Shown piece by piece: positions 1-11,317 of a stretch of 64,000 nucleotides of DNA. Position numbers and translations under genes: made by a program. Positions within the stretch are counted from its first letter, which is position 1; every line of letters begins with the position of its first letter. This DNA is from Molanna angustata (lineage: Eukaryota > Arthropoda > Insecta > Trichoptera > Molannidae), in contig OY754964.1 of assembly GCA_963576475.1 (NCBI GenBank), positions 1,624,001 through 1,688,000 on the forward strand. The letters run 5' to 3'. Below the pieces are notes generated by a model that worked only from the letters and a program-made list of their open reading frames with translations, was not told the origin of the DNA and ran no database searches.

Positions 1-98
1 AGAAATTTTTTAATAGTCAAATATTTCAAGGTGACCCCAAGCTCAGGAAACTTAAAATTTTATATTTTTATTTTCAAATTCCTAAAAAAGCACATCTT
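1..98 (+). repeat. Dispersed repeat T1, left part
   Basis: This stretch matches 39081-39165 closely (words such as CAAATATTTCAA and GTGACCCCAAGCTCAGG) and, in reverse orientation, 14880-14960 and 57230-57360. It is one part of repeat family T1, which carries ends reading AACGAGTGGGTTGTGGCC at other loci. The copy is interrupted here by an RTE-type LINE fragment and resumes near 663. No coding capacity is seen. Confidence 0.6.
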
Positions 99-662
99 CT
101 TCTTCAATGGCACTACAGCCCAAATCGGGCTTTGGCCTCCTCCAACTTTCGCCTCCAACCATTCCTGTCCTCAGCCATTGTTCTCCATCCGGTCACTTGG
201 AGAAGCTGGTTCGCATCTTTGGTGACTTCGTCTTGGTCTTCCTATCCTCCTCTTTCCCCCCGGATGCCCCATCATCCCTCTCTTAGGTACCCGTGAGTTT
301 GGCATTCTATGCACGTGTCCAGCTTATCTCAATCTCGAGAGATGAGCTGGACTCATATGGGTTGAGATACAAGGGGCCTGGTAAATGCAGTACAATTCAT
401 CATTGCGCCGAATGGGCCATTCATTGCCGTCCTTCTCGGGCCCACAGATTCGACGAAGCACCTTCCGCTCGAATGTGTCCAGGGACTCAGCTGCTTTTAC
501 TGAAAGTGTCATAGGTACCGTTCTGACAATTGTCTTGTACAGCGTCAATTTTGTTTTCCTATGGACGTCTCGAGATTTAAACACTGGCAGCAGAGAGAAA
601 TATGTCTTATTTGCAGCTGAAATTCTCTTTCTGATTTCCACTGGTTATTCATTACATTCTGT
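99..662 (-). mobile_element. RTE-like LINE 3' end, 5'-truncated
   Basis: On the minus strand an open stretch (641 down to 324) encodes the C-terminal part of a non-LTR reverse transcriptase: ISAANKTYFSLLP, VHRKTKLTLYKTIVR, then LDTFERKVLRRICGP and IRRNDELY. Further downstream (about 260 to 120) a broken frame reads as the usual RTE C-terminus (GWRTMAEDRNGWRRKLEEAK), followed by a stop and a short (GAA)n tail. The catalytic RT core is absent, so this is a dead 5'-truncated copy. The flanks read TAAAAAAGCACATC on the left and TAAAAAAAGGCACATC on the right, an imperfect target-site duplication, so it landed inside repeat T1. Confidence 0.8.
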
Positions 663-905
663 TATGGTTAAAAAAAGGCACATCATTTGCACAAAATGGC
701 ATTCAAGAATTATCAAGCATTCCAACTGTCGATTCGTTCAAGAGAATGAAATTCTATTGAAGGAAGAGGCAGTTAAAATACAAGATGCGTGTATGAAGGA
801 ACATTTTGTATGGCGTAGTGGACATTTTGCAAGCTAAAAACACCAACTTAGAGGCTTCGCAGCATATTTGTTCCCAGACATGGATTTACTCAGAATTCGG
901 AGGAG
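663..905 (+). repeat. Repeat T1 resumed, then dispersed repeat G
   Basis: AGGCACATCATTTGCAC and AAATGGCATTCAAGAATTATC match the T1 copy at 39155-39205. From about 735 to 890 the sequence matches the reverse complement of 40010-40165 (shared words around TGTCGATTC, AAGGAACATTTT and CACCAA). An open stretch crosses the left side, but it is antisense to the LINE and has no family resemblance. Confidence 0.5.
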
Positions 906-1134
906 AACATTTTATGTGAGTTTTGTGTGTCTGTGTGTATGTGTCTGTCCCCCTCCCCCTAATAATTTTTGATCCGCTGGATTCACAAAGCCTAAAAATT
1001 TCAAAATATATAAATAGTTATAGGCCTACAAAACTTTTATGCTCAGAATTGTGAATTTTTGTTTCAGTCAGGGGTTATCAACTTTTGAATTTTTGGTTTA
1101 TTTTTCCATATATCTCAGAAACCATAAAAGATAG

Positions 1135-1632
1135 ATTACTGAAAATTGGTATAGACATAGAAAAATACAAAATATCAAATTAGTTTTTTCAAAAAAATTC
1201 CAGGGTTTCTCAAATATTTTTTATTAAGAAAAATATTTTTTTTATGATAAATTTATGTGTTTAACTGCCTATATTTCCATTTTTTTTAAATATCGAAAAA
1301 AGCCGAAACACTCCAACTAGATAATTAAATTTTCTATAAAAAATATTAAAATTGAATTTAGTGACGACATTGCTTCATACAATTTGTATGGCAGTCGCCT
1401 ACACACAATATCTAAGAAGACTTAATAGTTTGATACGCATACATATATACCATCATGCTGTATTCATATTCTGGGTAGGATCAAGGACTGACCTCCATAC
1501 TATCCTATCTTGACATACATACCTAGGTACATGTGTTGTATAGATAACAAAATATCTTAAAATAATAAATAATTTGTATTAATGGGTTTATAGTTTGGTA
1601 CTTATTCTTCGTGTATACATACTATCGCTATC
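1135..1632 (+). repeat. Dispersed repeat C, copy 1
   Basis: About 500 bp that reappears, diverged, at 58310-58762 in the same orientation. Shared landmarks in order: TATTTCCATTTTTTTTAAAT, CGAAAAAAGCC, GAATTTAGTGACGACAT, AATAGTTTGATAC, GGACTGACCTCC, GGGTTTATAGTTTGGTAC. No terminal repeats, tail or reading frame were found, so the element class is unknown. Confidence 0.6.
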
Positions 1633-2560
1633 GACAGTTGGATCTCATGTGTTACATGCAACTAGTCATAATAAAATATTTAAATCATAAAAAAATAAAC
1701 TCATTTCAGGAAAATCTTTCGAATTCTGTATTCAAATATCGGTATATGGTATGTATAACCGCAACAAATGCATAATATGAAAATTATAAGAAATATATAT
1801 TAAAAACACACATTGTTATAATCCTCGTATTATTATCTGAAAACTTTCGATAATTAAAATTTTATATAAATACTTAAAATAATGATAGTGATTTGATTAT
1901 TTTAGAAGTGGACATACATTTCTTGCTTCATTCACGTCCCAAAACAAAACGTCACAACTTGCGCATTTCTCAACATTTCCATTGAAGATTTCGAAAAATA
2001 TTAGGTGATGAATCAAATTGATTTTTTTTTGCAGATAATATCGCCGAGTAAGTATGGTGCTGAACGAACCACATGCTTTTCGAACGACATTTTAGGGAAT
2101 CGCATTCCATTCTGGATTAAAAGCTGTCCTTCAGACAAATATTAGAAGCTTAAACTCATTGTAAGGGAGGTGGGAGGTACATTCACTGTCCATCATCTTG
2201 ATTTAAAAGTTTTTCCTTCAAGTTGTATACATTATATCGACAGTGTATGTATGTACATAGTAATACCGTGTAGTATAAAACCCGACACAAATAATATTTA
2301 TAACACTGAAACTTTGAACCGTTAGAGAATACACCCTCTTAAAATAAGTTGTCGGAAGTTTGACCAACTTTTTTAATTTCATTTTATGGCTTAGATAAAA
2401 CGAAAGATCTACATACACATGTAGAATAATATCTTTCTGAATCTATGATTTGTTTTTAGTGCATGAAAAATCGATTGGTTTGTGGCCAATAAATTATACT
2501 CCTGTCTACCAAGTTGAGTATAAAAATATAATACCTGCTTTAAAATGTATTTTCGACCTA
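1633..2560. other. AT-rich stretch without recognised features
   Basis: No open frame resembling a known protein and no repeat shared with the rest of the window was recognised. Only short random frames are present. Confidence 0.5.
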
Positions 2561-2562
2561 TA

Positions 2563-2895
2563 TCACAACATGTCAAAGGATGTCAAAGTTGCCATTCATA
2601 TTGCAATCGTAGTGCCAACCTTGACGTATGCAAGTCAAACCTGGACATGGCAGAAGTCGCAGGAAAGGAGAAGACGAAAAACTATACAAGACGAACAGGA
2701 ATGGAATAAGAGGTCGGGGGCGCCCAAAAAACGGTTGACATGACCGCGTTAACGATATTCTGGAAGGTGATAATATAAGAAACCACAGACGAACATGTAT
2801 AAGACGATGTATGGTCATAGACTAGGCGATAAATGTGTGCCAAGATAAAAAAATGTGGCGTTCGGTACTCTCTGACACCCCGCGAGGGACATTAA
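2563..2895 (+). mobile_element. LINE family A 3' end, degraded
   Basis: The frame starting in this segment reads ATG-TCAAAGGATGTC then VPTLTYASQTWTWQKS, the hallmark of the C-terminal part of LINE A reverse transcriptases seen again at 43.6 kb. A deletion then joins it to the GAPKKRLT region (normally GRGRPRKGW), and stops follow. The copy ends with the family 3' terminus (GTGGCGTTCGGTACTCTCTG, CCCGCGAGGGAC) and an (ATA)n run. The RT catalytic core is missing. Confidence 0.75.
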
Positions 2896-4376
2896 TAATA
2901 ATAATAATAATAGTAACTTTTATTTAGACGTAAAAAAATACAAAAATTAATAATACATTGTGTGATGGTATGATCATATGTAAGTATCTACTCCATTCGA
3001 AGGTTTCATTATTATTGTACCACATCTTTAACTCTAATAGTATATTTTTTAGTCAATAGTATGAAGGTAGGTTTGAGCCTGATAAAAATGTTGGTAAATT
3101 ATCGATAGTTGAGAGTAAAATCTATCCCCAGTTACACATCAAAGACAAATAAAAATAAAAAAACATAGTTAAACAAAAGCCCTTATTGGATATCTCCTGA
3201 GTATTGGTTGAGTTTGTGATATTGACATTTTGAATAATGATTGAGTACCTACTAGAAAAAAAAAAAACGTAAATATTCAATAATATTGAATTTTTTTCTA
3301 CCTTATCTTCGAATTTCTTCATATCTATAATGTCAGGGATGGTAAAAATTAAAAAGACAAATTAATACGTAAATAATTTCCTATTTATACGTGAATGGAT
3401 TTGAAATTCTGTTAAAAAAGTTGAAAATATATAAAATAATTTGACTATAAAGACTGTTTTTTTTTGTAATATTGAAAACATCATTATGACAAGTACGTAT
3501 ATTCTCTAAATTTTCTAAATTAACCAAAACAATCTATGTGATATTTTTATTGATTTTTAAAATATACATTAAAAAACACATTTTTTTTAGTTTTTAACCT
3601 AACTGTGGATTACGTTTTTAAAAGTTATTATTTTAAATGGCCTAACCTGAACAAAAAAAAATCATCTCATATCAAGATAGTAGGTAATATTGATGATCAT
3701 AATATTGAACATTAAATTTAATGTCATCTGAAGACTTTCAATTACTCCATAGTTGTTATCCTAAGGTTAGGCCACTTCTGCGCTGAGGGCCTCATATTAT
3801 GATGTTAAATACACAAAATCTCGTACCAGCGTTGCAAATATTATGCTTTTGATTCTCCTAATTCTTAAAAAGACTCAAAGTTCTACAATTTCTTACCAAA
3901 TATTAGAACAACAAAGTTCTACGACGGCTGTCTTCATTGCTAAAATTAAAGTTTTAATAACTAAATTTTATAAAAGTAGAAAAATATTCGACAAGCAATA
4001 ACGATTACTTATATTATTTTGCTAAGCACAAAAAAGTCCCAAGTTGTGAAATTAATATTGCTTGAAGAGAAATTGAATTATATTTGCCTCGTATAGGCAC
4101 AAAAATGATATTGTATCTTGCTATCCCTGCTCCGAGAGATATTTGTTTTTCATTAAGGGAGATATTTGCTCTATATGAAGTTATATTTGTTCTATATTTA
4201 GCTGTATGTAATCCAAGGAGAAAACAAGTTTATAAGGGTTTCATGAAATATATGTGATCAGTGATGCTCAACATCAATATCGTCTCTAGGCTACCTTAAC
4301 CTATTGAGAGTTAAGATCAAGATATTAAATATGAAAAATAATCAAGATATAAGAAAAAACCACACCATGTACTTCA
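2896..4376. other. AT-rich intergenic stretch
   Basis: Apart from the simple (ATA)n run at the LINE A boundary and the piece TTTATTTAGACGTAAAAAAA (similar to LINE D 3' UTRs at 20.87 kb), I see no supported gene or repeat. The only open frames are short and lack family resemblance. Confidence 0.45.
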
Positions 4377-4417
4377 CCAGTTGAAAAGGCCTTCACCAGG
4401 CGAAACGGTCGTTCTGG
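4377..4417 (+). other. Two-stem GAAAC motif (structured RNA candidate)
   Basis: Outer pairs CCAG/CTGG flank TTGAAAAG, then an inner hairpin GCCT-tcacc-AGGC, then GAAACGGTCGTT. The same layout recurs at 33.67, 33.93, 52.52, 57.08 and 62.37 kb. The arrangement resembles the strands of a hammerhead ribozyme core, but the 5' strand is one base long and no proper stem III can be drawn. Function is inferred only from recurrence and pairing. Confidence 0.45.
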
Positions 4418-4701
4418 AGAGTAAAAATAAATGTAGAAAGAAAAACAAGTGTTTAATTTATTTTAAAAATGGAATTCTACATAGTAAACGCTGTCAGTGT
4501 AAACAAAATTAAAAGTGCATATTAAATATGCTTTCGGAGGAGTTTTTTATTGAACTTAACAGATATACAATTTTGAGTGATTTGAGGATTTTACAAAAAC
4601 ATTATAATAAACATTACTATGGAACTCTTAAGTGATGACATTACGATGTCTCAATCGATTCAATTTATAAAAAAAAGAGTAAGGTTGGAGACCATGCCCC
4701 C

Positions 4702-4869
4702 AAGTCAAATTGAAAACGCTGTTCGTTATTGCCAAGCGCTAATTTTTTTTTGTATGGGATTTGACGTTTGTTGTTTGTTATTGTAGAAAAAATTTCTACA
4801 ACAAACGTCAAATCACATACAAAAAAAAAATAGCGCTTGGCGATAACGAACAGCGTTTTCAATTTGACT
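4702..4869. repeat. Fold-back element, about 72-bp arms
   Basis: The left arm (4702-4774) and right arm (4796-4869) are near-perfect inverted repeats, covering AGTCAAATTGAAAACGCTG, GCCAAGCGCTA, a T/A run and ATTTGACGTTTGTTGT, with about 20 bp between them. Open frames on both strands are simply the two arms read through. It looks like a small fold-back MITE; target duplication was not clear. Confidence 0.7.
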
Positions 4870-5160
4870 CAGGGCCCTTGACACCATACACATCCCGATC
4901 TTGCGCCAACCTAATTACTGTCGCCGCATCCGGAATTCCGAACCACTGCCTGGGATTTTAAGCCACGATATTCTTTTGCGTCCCATACTCCGTCTTCACT
5001 CTATTTATACCTAGACTATCGAAACATGAGATGCAGTTACAGTGAATCAAAGTTTGAAGGAGTGGGGTACCTGTGTTCTATTTTGTTGTTCTTATTTGTT
5101 GATTTTAAAATATGTTTTAACCACGAGTGGTCATTTTATACGACCACTTTGTAACACGCC

Positions 5161-5525
5161 GTATGCTGAACAAGGCGTCACTTCGAAACCGGTCGTATTC
5201 ACCTGAACAAGGTGTCACTTCGAAACCGGTCGTATCCTGAACAAGGTGTCACTTCGAAACCGGTCGTATCCTGAACAAGGTGTCACTTCGAAACCGGTCG
5301 TATGCTGAACAAGGTGTCACTTCGAAACCGGTCGTATGCTGAACAAGGTGTCACTTCGAAACCGGTCGTATGCTGAACAAGGTGTCACTTCGAAACCGGT
5401 CGTATGCTGAACAAGGTGTCACTTCGAAACCGGTCGTATGCTGAACAAGGTGTCACTTCGAAACCGGTCGTATGCTGAACAAGGTGTCACTTCGAAACCG
5501 ATTGTATCCTAAACAAAGTGTCACC
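5161..5525. repeat. 34-bp minisatellite, about 11 copies
   Basis: Copies of GAACAAGGTGTCACTTCGAA followed by ACCGGTCGTATGCT start at 5168, 5204, 5238, 5272 and then every 34 bp to 5476, with a decayed copy at 5510. The first copy has GCGTCAC, the second junction carries two extra bases (TTCACC), and several have CCT for GCT at the junction. Six central copies look identical, which implies recent homogenisation. Confidence 0.92.
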
Positions 5526-6892
5526 TAATCCTAATATAATATAAACAAGTTTTCGTGAGAAGTCACCTCATAGGAGCTTCTAAGTTTTTTCAATAACTAT
5601 AACACTGCAATTATTTTTGCTACTATTTTTTTAATATATCAAAAAAAAATCATCAGTATATTTTTTAAATCGGGTGTCGGGGAGAACTAACAAAAAAAGG
5701 TTGGGAACCTGTGATTTAGATAGCAAAGGTAGGCGTTGCTAAAACGTACTACTTTTAGTATATTTCGAGAGAAATAATTAATAATTTAAACTAATCATCG
5801 TGTTAAGATAATACCACTTTATTTTCATAAGCATGGCTTTAGAAACGCCATTGGTCCTGAAAAAGGATATATGGTGGGTATAAAGAATTTTGGATAATAT
5901 TCTGGGGACTTTTGATGTTCATCTTCTCACAGCTCCAGAATAAAAACACGAAATCGAACCCAGGACCTTTCGCAAAGGTGCCAGATGTCGAACGAACTGA
6001 ACATTTTTATTATTATCTAAACATTCAATGATTATATTTATTAAACCTCACTACGTATTAAACTACGAATGACTTATTTAAAAAAACGGGTTCGAAACAA
6101 TCGCTCAAAATATTAATTACAATTAATTATTAACTCTTAAAAAATGTCTGGCGAGGCAGTAAAATTTCCAAATGTGTGGAAAAAAAATAATAATTCTAAA
6201 ATTGTAATTAGGTATAAACTTAATTGTATTTTATTCCTTTGTAATATTTATTTATACTGCTGTTGGAAATATACTATTCATTCATTCATTCATTCATTCA
6301 TTCAATTAAATTGTTCAACAGATTTGCGTTGGTCGATCCCTCTCATGATATGAATACAAATTAAATTTGTTCATTTTGAGTCTATGTAAATATACTTATA
6401 AGATGACTGCCTATATTACAATTAATTAATGAATTACAATCATTTTTACAGGATTACGCCAATAAAACAAACAACAAAAAAAAAACCTTGTGCTCGAGTG
6501 GGTGCTTTGTTTAAAACAACAAAAGTTTTAGCTTCGTATCTGTCCCTAATCAATTTAGAAATTTGGCATCTCCCAACGTGAAATTTCATATGGATAATTT
6601 ATTGCTCTTCCTAGGAACGGACGCGTTCGCTTAGAGACGATTCTGCCATTGCCAAAATTGACCTCATTTTTCGTAAAATAACATATTTTTTTGAGATATG
6701 GGCCTTAGCGTCGACAAAGTGAAAAAACGTCACAAATAAAGCACGGAATCGCTTTGTTTCGCATTACGAAATCAACACGTCTAATTAAATTGGGCGATAA
6801 AGATGAAAATGAAAGAAACACCACACACTATAAGAAGGATTTAGGCATCATATTTAATTTAGTCGCTTTTATTTGGGTTCAAAATTTATCAG
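5526..6892. other. AT-rich stretch with tRNA-like remnant and ATTC microsatellite
   Basis: Near 5930-5990 the minus strand has a tRNA-like B box (GGGTTCGATTTC) after GGCACC...GGTCC, probably a decayed SINE head. At 6273-6304 there is an (ATTC)n microsatellite. Around 5690-5720 GGTTGGGAACC resembles ends of some hAT elements, but no partner end was found. No protein gene is supported. Confidence 0.4.
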
Positions 6893-7006
6893 TTATTTAT
6901 TTATTTACATATCATACAGTGTACAGTACATTTCATAATGGTATACATAATAAAAATATAGAAATTTTACCATCTCACTAGGCTTAACGCCTGTTCTGAT
7001 GTAAAT
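6893..7006 (-). mobile_element. LINE 3' tail with hairpin (GAACAGG family)
   Basis: Read on the minus strand, 7004 to 6965 forms TTTACATC / GATGGTAAA around GAACAGGCGTTAAGCCTAG, then runs to an AATAAATAAATAA tail at about 6893-6907. The same 3' hairpin layout is found in the Jockey/CR1-like tails at 40.6, 50.9, 54.1 and 55.2 kb. No coding part remains. Confidence 0.6.
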
Positions 7007-8064
7007 TATTCATTAAAATAATGATTGGAAGAGAAAAAGAAAACATAATAATATAATATCATGTTACATATATAGCAATGATAGCAAAACAAAATGAGAG
7101 TTAAAGAGGAATAAGGTATTATAAGATAGGTATTTTTGCATTTTGACAGTTAAAATGACAAAACCATATTTGGCGTGGCGTGGCTTCCATCAAACAACGT
7201 GATATGTCATTTTGGATGAGGAGAAATGACTATAATTAAATTTACGGAATCAGATGTCATAACCACTTTTTATTCTTGTGATAAGTCTTGTGAAAAAGTA
7301 AACCACAAGGACACACTACTCCTTAAATATTTTTCACGACGATATTTCAGCTTCCACACGAGAGTCAAAAGCAAAAAAAATGAGACCCAGTTTAGTGAGT
7401 ATGACAAAAGATTCTGAAATCACTAACAGCAAACAAAAACTAGAGTAAAAACGGGAGTTTTAGGCTCTTTGAAGTCAAAGAAATATAATTTAAAACCATA
7501 CTTCTGTAGACTTGTCCTACTTTAACTTTGTCCCAGTTCTACACGTGGAAATTAAATTACAGGAATAATTCTTGAAATAACACCTTCAATTAAATCATTT
7601 AAATATTTATAAAAAATATTTTTGTAAACATGTATCACGATACATTTTAATCATAAGAAATATATTAGAACTTAATAATCTATTCTCAGATAATTATATT
7701 TTTTATATAAAAGCAGTAAGTACCTACACTTATATTGTAAAACGCCACACGCATCTTTCAAAGTATATAATTTTTATTACGAATACATCAAAGCATCTTT
7801 TATTATTCTCATATGTTCAAAACGTCTTCTATGTCATTTTTTTTATCTACCCTAATTTTTCACTGCACATTTATCAGTATGTTATTTTTATTTCAATACC
7901 TATCCTTTTTCCCGTGAAAAACCTTAATGCATTTTTAATTTTCATCTCTTTTCCTTTTAATATACCTACTTATTTATCTTATTTTGTTTTATACTGTTTC
8001 ACTGCACGTTAGTAAATACACATAAGAACATTAGGAAAGAATATTGATATTATTTGACGGTTTG
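7007..8064. other. AT-rich stretch without recognised features
   Basis: Several frames of 60-75 codons are open, but composition is that of random AT-rich DNA and none resembles a family I know. No repeat shared with the rest of the window was noticed. Confidence 0.45.
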
Positions 8065-8740
8065 AGAAATTTATTTATTTATTTAAAGGACAACATACAG
8101 CATATAATAAATTATAAAACATAAAGATAATTTGATTAATAATAAAGTCAATTACAGGTTGTCGCTGAAGTTATTGTAGTATATTAAGATACATTAGGAA
8201 TGGTTACATATTATGGTGAGATATTGTGTGAATGATGTGTGAAATTGCATATATAAATGTGTCAGTATAATTAAGTGTTAAATTTGATAATGAGGATGAA
8301 ATTTTAAGTTTGATATATTTTTAAATGTGGGGGCGCTCAGTAAGAATATGTCAATCTCTTGGAAATGCCTATTATATGTATTACAGATTCTGTAGATTGT
8401 TGCATGTTGAGCATAGTTGGTGTGTTGAGTGGTAAGACGGAAAAGAGGAGTGTGTCTAGTTCTACAGGTGTAGGTAGGGATGTTGAAAGATATATAGTTT
8501 AAGAGAGCAGGAGAATCAATTTTATTATTAATAATATTGTGGTGCAGCATCTTATCAGATAGAGTACGTCTGTTTTCGAGTGAATCAATGCCATGGTAAA
8601 TCCTTGCCTCACGATACGACGCGACGGGAAATCAAGAAATGCTTTTCGATTAAGGTGTTTAATAAATGTGGAGAAACTGATGTACTGCCCAAGATCAAGA
8701 AGCTTGTCTCGAACGATTGATAACGTCAGGGGCACCTGAC
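8065..8740 (-). mobile_element. Jockey-like LINE 3' end, frameshifted
   Basis: On the minus strand the C-terminal tail of a Jockey-type RT is seen: first LDLGQYISFSTFIKHLNRKA (from 8735), then, after a frame change near 8600, a stretch giving LENRRTLSDKMLHHNIINNK, NYISFNIPTYTCRTRHTPLF and HTNYAQHATIYRICNTYNRH to a stop at 8278. A 3' UTR and an (AAAT)n tail reach about 8065. The core RT domain is missing (5'-truncated). The motif order follows the thumb and C-terminal region of Jockey/CR1-type proteins; clade assignment is inferred. Confidence 0.7.
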
Positions 8741-8829
8741 ACGATACATGATTGGTTGATTGATTTTCGTTTCGTTTAGATTGATCCTATTCACCTTCAC
8801 GTCAGCCAGTCCACCGCCTCCGGTCTCGG

Positions 8830-9165
8830 CTAATTGATATCCCGGAGGGTACCACTAAATTTCACGAGCTGGCAGTCCTGCACCATAGTCTGCACCATAT
8901 GCTTTACTGTCTGCTCGGCTCCACATTCACAATTTGGGTTCCCCCTCTTCAAGTAATTACAATAGCATTGCTCTGTTCTTACCCTGTTTTGCTGCAACCA
9001 TGTTTTACGTGGCAGGTAAAACCCTGGTACTCGGGGTGGGTCTACTATTAGGTGATGGTTTAATATGTTTACGTTGGACCATCTTTCTTTCCAAGTTGAT
9101 TCAATACTGAAATCCTCTGCCTTGCCTGTCCAAATTGGGTTACGGGATCTTACACGATCCATTTG
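8830..9165 (-). mobile_element. LINE reverse-transcriptase C-terminus with zinc-knuckle
   Basis: A 110-codon minus-strand frame contains PRVPGFYLPRKTW, LNRVRTEQ-like text (QQNRVRTEQCYCNYLKRG) and a CxC...H...C knuckle (NCECGAEQTVKHMVQ...DCQLVKFSG). This is the C-terminal knuckle of a non-LTR retrotransposon polyprotein. In the knuckle MVQT is doubled (HMVQTMVQDC), a small in-frame duplication that lengthens the H-to-C spacing. No RT core lies upstream, so it is a fragment. Confidence 0.65.
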
Positions 9166-9887
9166 AAGATGATTGAAGGCTTTAAAATAAGCAAATTTGC
9201 TATTACCGATCTAATTTCAAAATCTATCCTCATTTGAATACCCGATTCCAGTTTTTTCTAATAAGGTTTAACATTTTTCCTGAATTCACACACACTTCAC
9301 TGTGTATTAATTTATATACCACAAGTGTATTTTAAAAGGAATTTCATTTGTTACATAAGTAATATAAAATTTTCTTAAACATAAACAAGTATACGATTGT
9401 ATTTAGGAAAATACCATATCTTGAAACCCAACGAAAGTAGGCCATATAATATTATTATCAAGTGAGAGGACAAAAAGGTGAATTTGTAAGGTAAGTAACA
9501 AAATGTGATTTATGGACAAAAATATCCGTTTTGAGTTTTAATGTATTACATAATATTATTTGCCTCGGTGAATATATAGTCACTTCCTGCCAACCTCAAT
9601 ATTTCGCAGCAAGAGGAAAAAAATGCGAACAACGCCCGAGCGTATAAATGGACAATCACTTTAAAACTTTTGACATTTGAAAGAAATGAAAAGACCCATT
9701 TGGCAAACTATCAAAAAGGCCATCATTAGTAATGAAATAAACACTAAGCAGTTTGATGTTCATCATTGCGTACTTTCGTATGAAAAATGAACAAGAAAGA
9801 AAATGATTATACAGTTTAGCAGGTGAACTATCAGTACTTGGTTTCAAATCTAGACAAGGCCCATTTCACTCGATATTTAGAAAACAA
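9166..9887. other. AT-rich stretch without recognised features
   Basis: No supported gene, tail or shared repeat was seen here. Confidence 0.45.
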
Positions 9888-10720
9888 ATTATTCCATAAT
9901 ATCGATCGCTCATAAAAACATTATTTAAAATATCGATTAACTACATTGAATAATACGAGAATCACACACATAGCTTTACACCAAGTAACAAACGGACAGC
10001 GGCAACCAGGAAGGCAGCTGGTGCTCAGCATCTCAGGAGGACCATCTTGCGGTAACAAATTATTCCAAATACGAATCGTTCATATTAAAAGATCATTTGC
10101 AAATTTGAATATTTCTGTTATAAAATTATGTTTAATATCGATCGGCAGTGTTAACATAATCAACAATTAATTTATATAAATGTTTTTGTTAGCAAATTAT
10201 TCCAAATATCGATCGTTCAAATAACCTAATATAAAACTTGGACTATCGTATGATTTGTGGACGAAATATTCATAAAAACGATTGGTCTGTGTTCCGAAAA
10301 TTTAATTAATAAAAATAATAATGTTCAACATTTAATGAATAATAACAACGACAGACTCCAGATGGACCAAAAAGTGCTGGAATAGCAACCTAGAACGAGC
10401 AAAAGTGTTTGAATATCTCAAGCACGGAACCGGAGCTCGGAGGTCCGACGATATAAGACGTGTGGTTGGAGGCGGTTGGATGCGCTCTACCAAGGGTAGA
10501 GCTGTGGAGGTTTTAAGGGGAGGCCTATGTCCATTACTGTACAAAAAAGGGCTGGTTTGATGATGATGATGAATAATGTTCCAGTTGACAAATTATTCCA
10601 AATATCGATCGTAGATATTTACAAATATTATGTAATTTGTAACATCGATTGTTCTTGTTCGTTAATTGTTCATAACAACGATTATTCTAAGTAATTATTC
10701 TAAGTATCGATCTTTCATGT
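9888..10720. repeat. Scattered ATCGATCG repeat field
   Basis: The phrase AAATTATTCCAAATATCGAT followed by CGTTCA recurs near 9887, 10055, 10193, 10588 and (shortened) 10693, with additional lone ATATCGATTGT/ATTAAC variants in between. Spacing is about 100-160 bp before an RTE tail (10335-10575) interrupts. It looks like a decayed long-period tandem array. Confidence 0.55.
10335..10575 (+). mobile_element. RTE-like LINE 3' terminus
   Basis: ACTCCAGATGGACC, AGACGTGTGGTTGGAGGCGG, GGTAGAGCTGTGGAGG, GGAGGCCTATGTCCATTACT and a (GATGAT)n tail correspond to the 3' terminus of insect RTE-like elements (usually AGGCCTATGTCCAGCAGTGG before the ATG/GAT repeats). No intact frame remains. It sits inside the ATCGATCG field. 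Confidence 0.6.
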
Positions 10721-10889
10721 TGCTAGATTATTTGTAATATCGATTGTCTTGGGATGTAGATGGGAATGAAAACAGCATGAGAGTGCGGATAAAGTAAACA
10801 TTACTTGATATAGGTGGGTATCTGGCAGAGTCCAACCACATTCTCCAGCTTGGTGTTGTGTCGACCGGGTTGCAGTTATACTGGTTATA

Positions 10890-11010
10890 ATATCTCTGTC
10901 CGCCTCACCCGGGCAAGGTGAACCGGACCACCGAATCGGACCCAACCGAGCGTCAACCTGGCATCAACCGGACCGGTACCGGTACCGGTCAGGTTGATGA
11001 ATCGGTGGCG
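10890..11010. repeat. CCGG-rich palindromic cluster
   Basis: A GC-rich patch inside AT-rich DNA with GAACCGGACC, CAACCGGACCGGTACCGG and TACCGGTCAGG. The core GACCGGTACCGGTACCGGTC is a perfect palindrome. No transposon ends were recognised around it. Confidence 0.5.
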
Positions 11011-11317
11011 CTGACGGTATACCGACACATCTATCTCTCAATACCGGTTATCATACGGCAAACCGCTAATTAATATATACACAACATGCAACATTATCCG
11101 CACATTTTTTTTCCATACCACAATAGACTGAATAGGAGGATCGTTCTCAATCTGTACTGATCTGACCATTATGTTTTGAACATATCTTCATCTATGGTTG
11201 GAAAACAAGCTGAAATAAACAGGATGCACATAACTTATTTCGGCGATAGTGGGTTTGCTGTCGCAGGCCAAAATGCATGTAATACCACACACCCTCAGAC
11301 TAACATATTTTTCTCAA

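Noticed and set aside
5161..5525. CRISPR-like array
   Set aside because: The 34-bp units are contiguous without spacers: a minisatellite.
5690..5725. hAT element end (GGTTGGGAACC)
   Set aside because: No partner end with matching inverted repeat and 8-bp duplication was found nearby.
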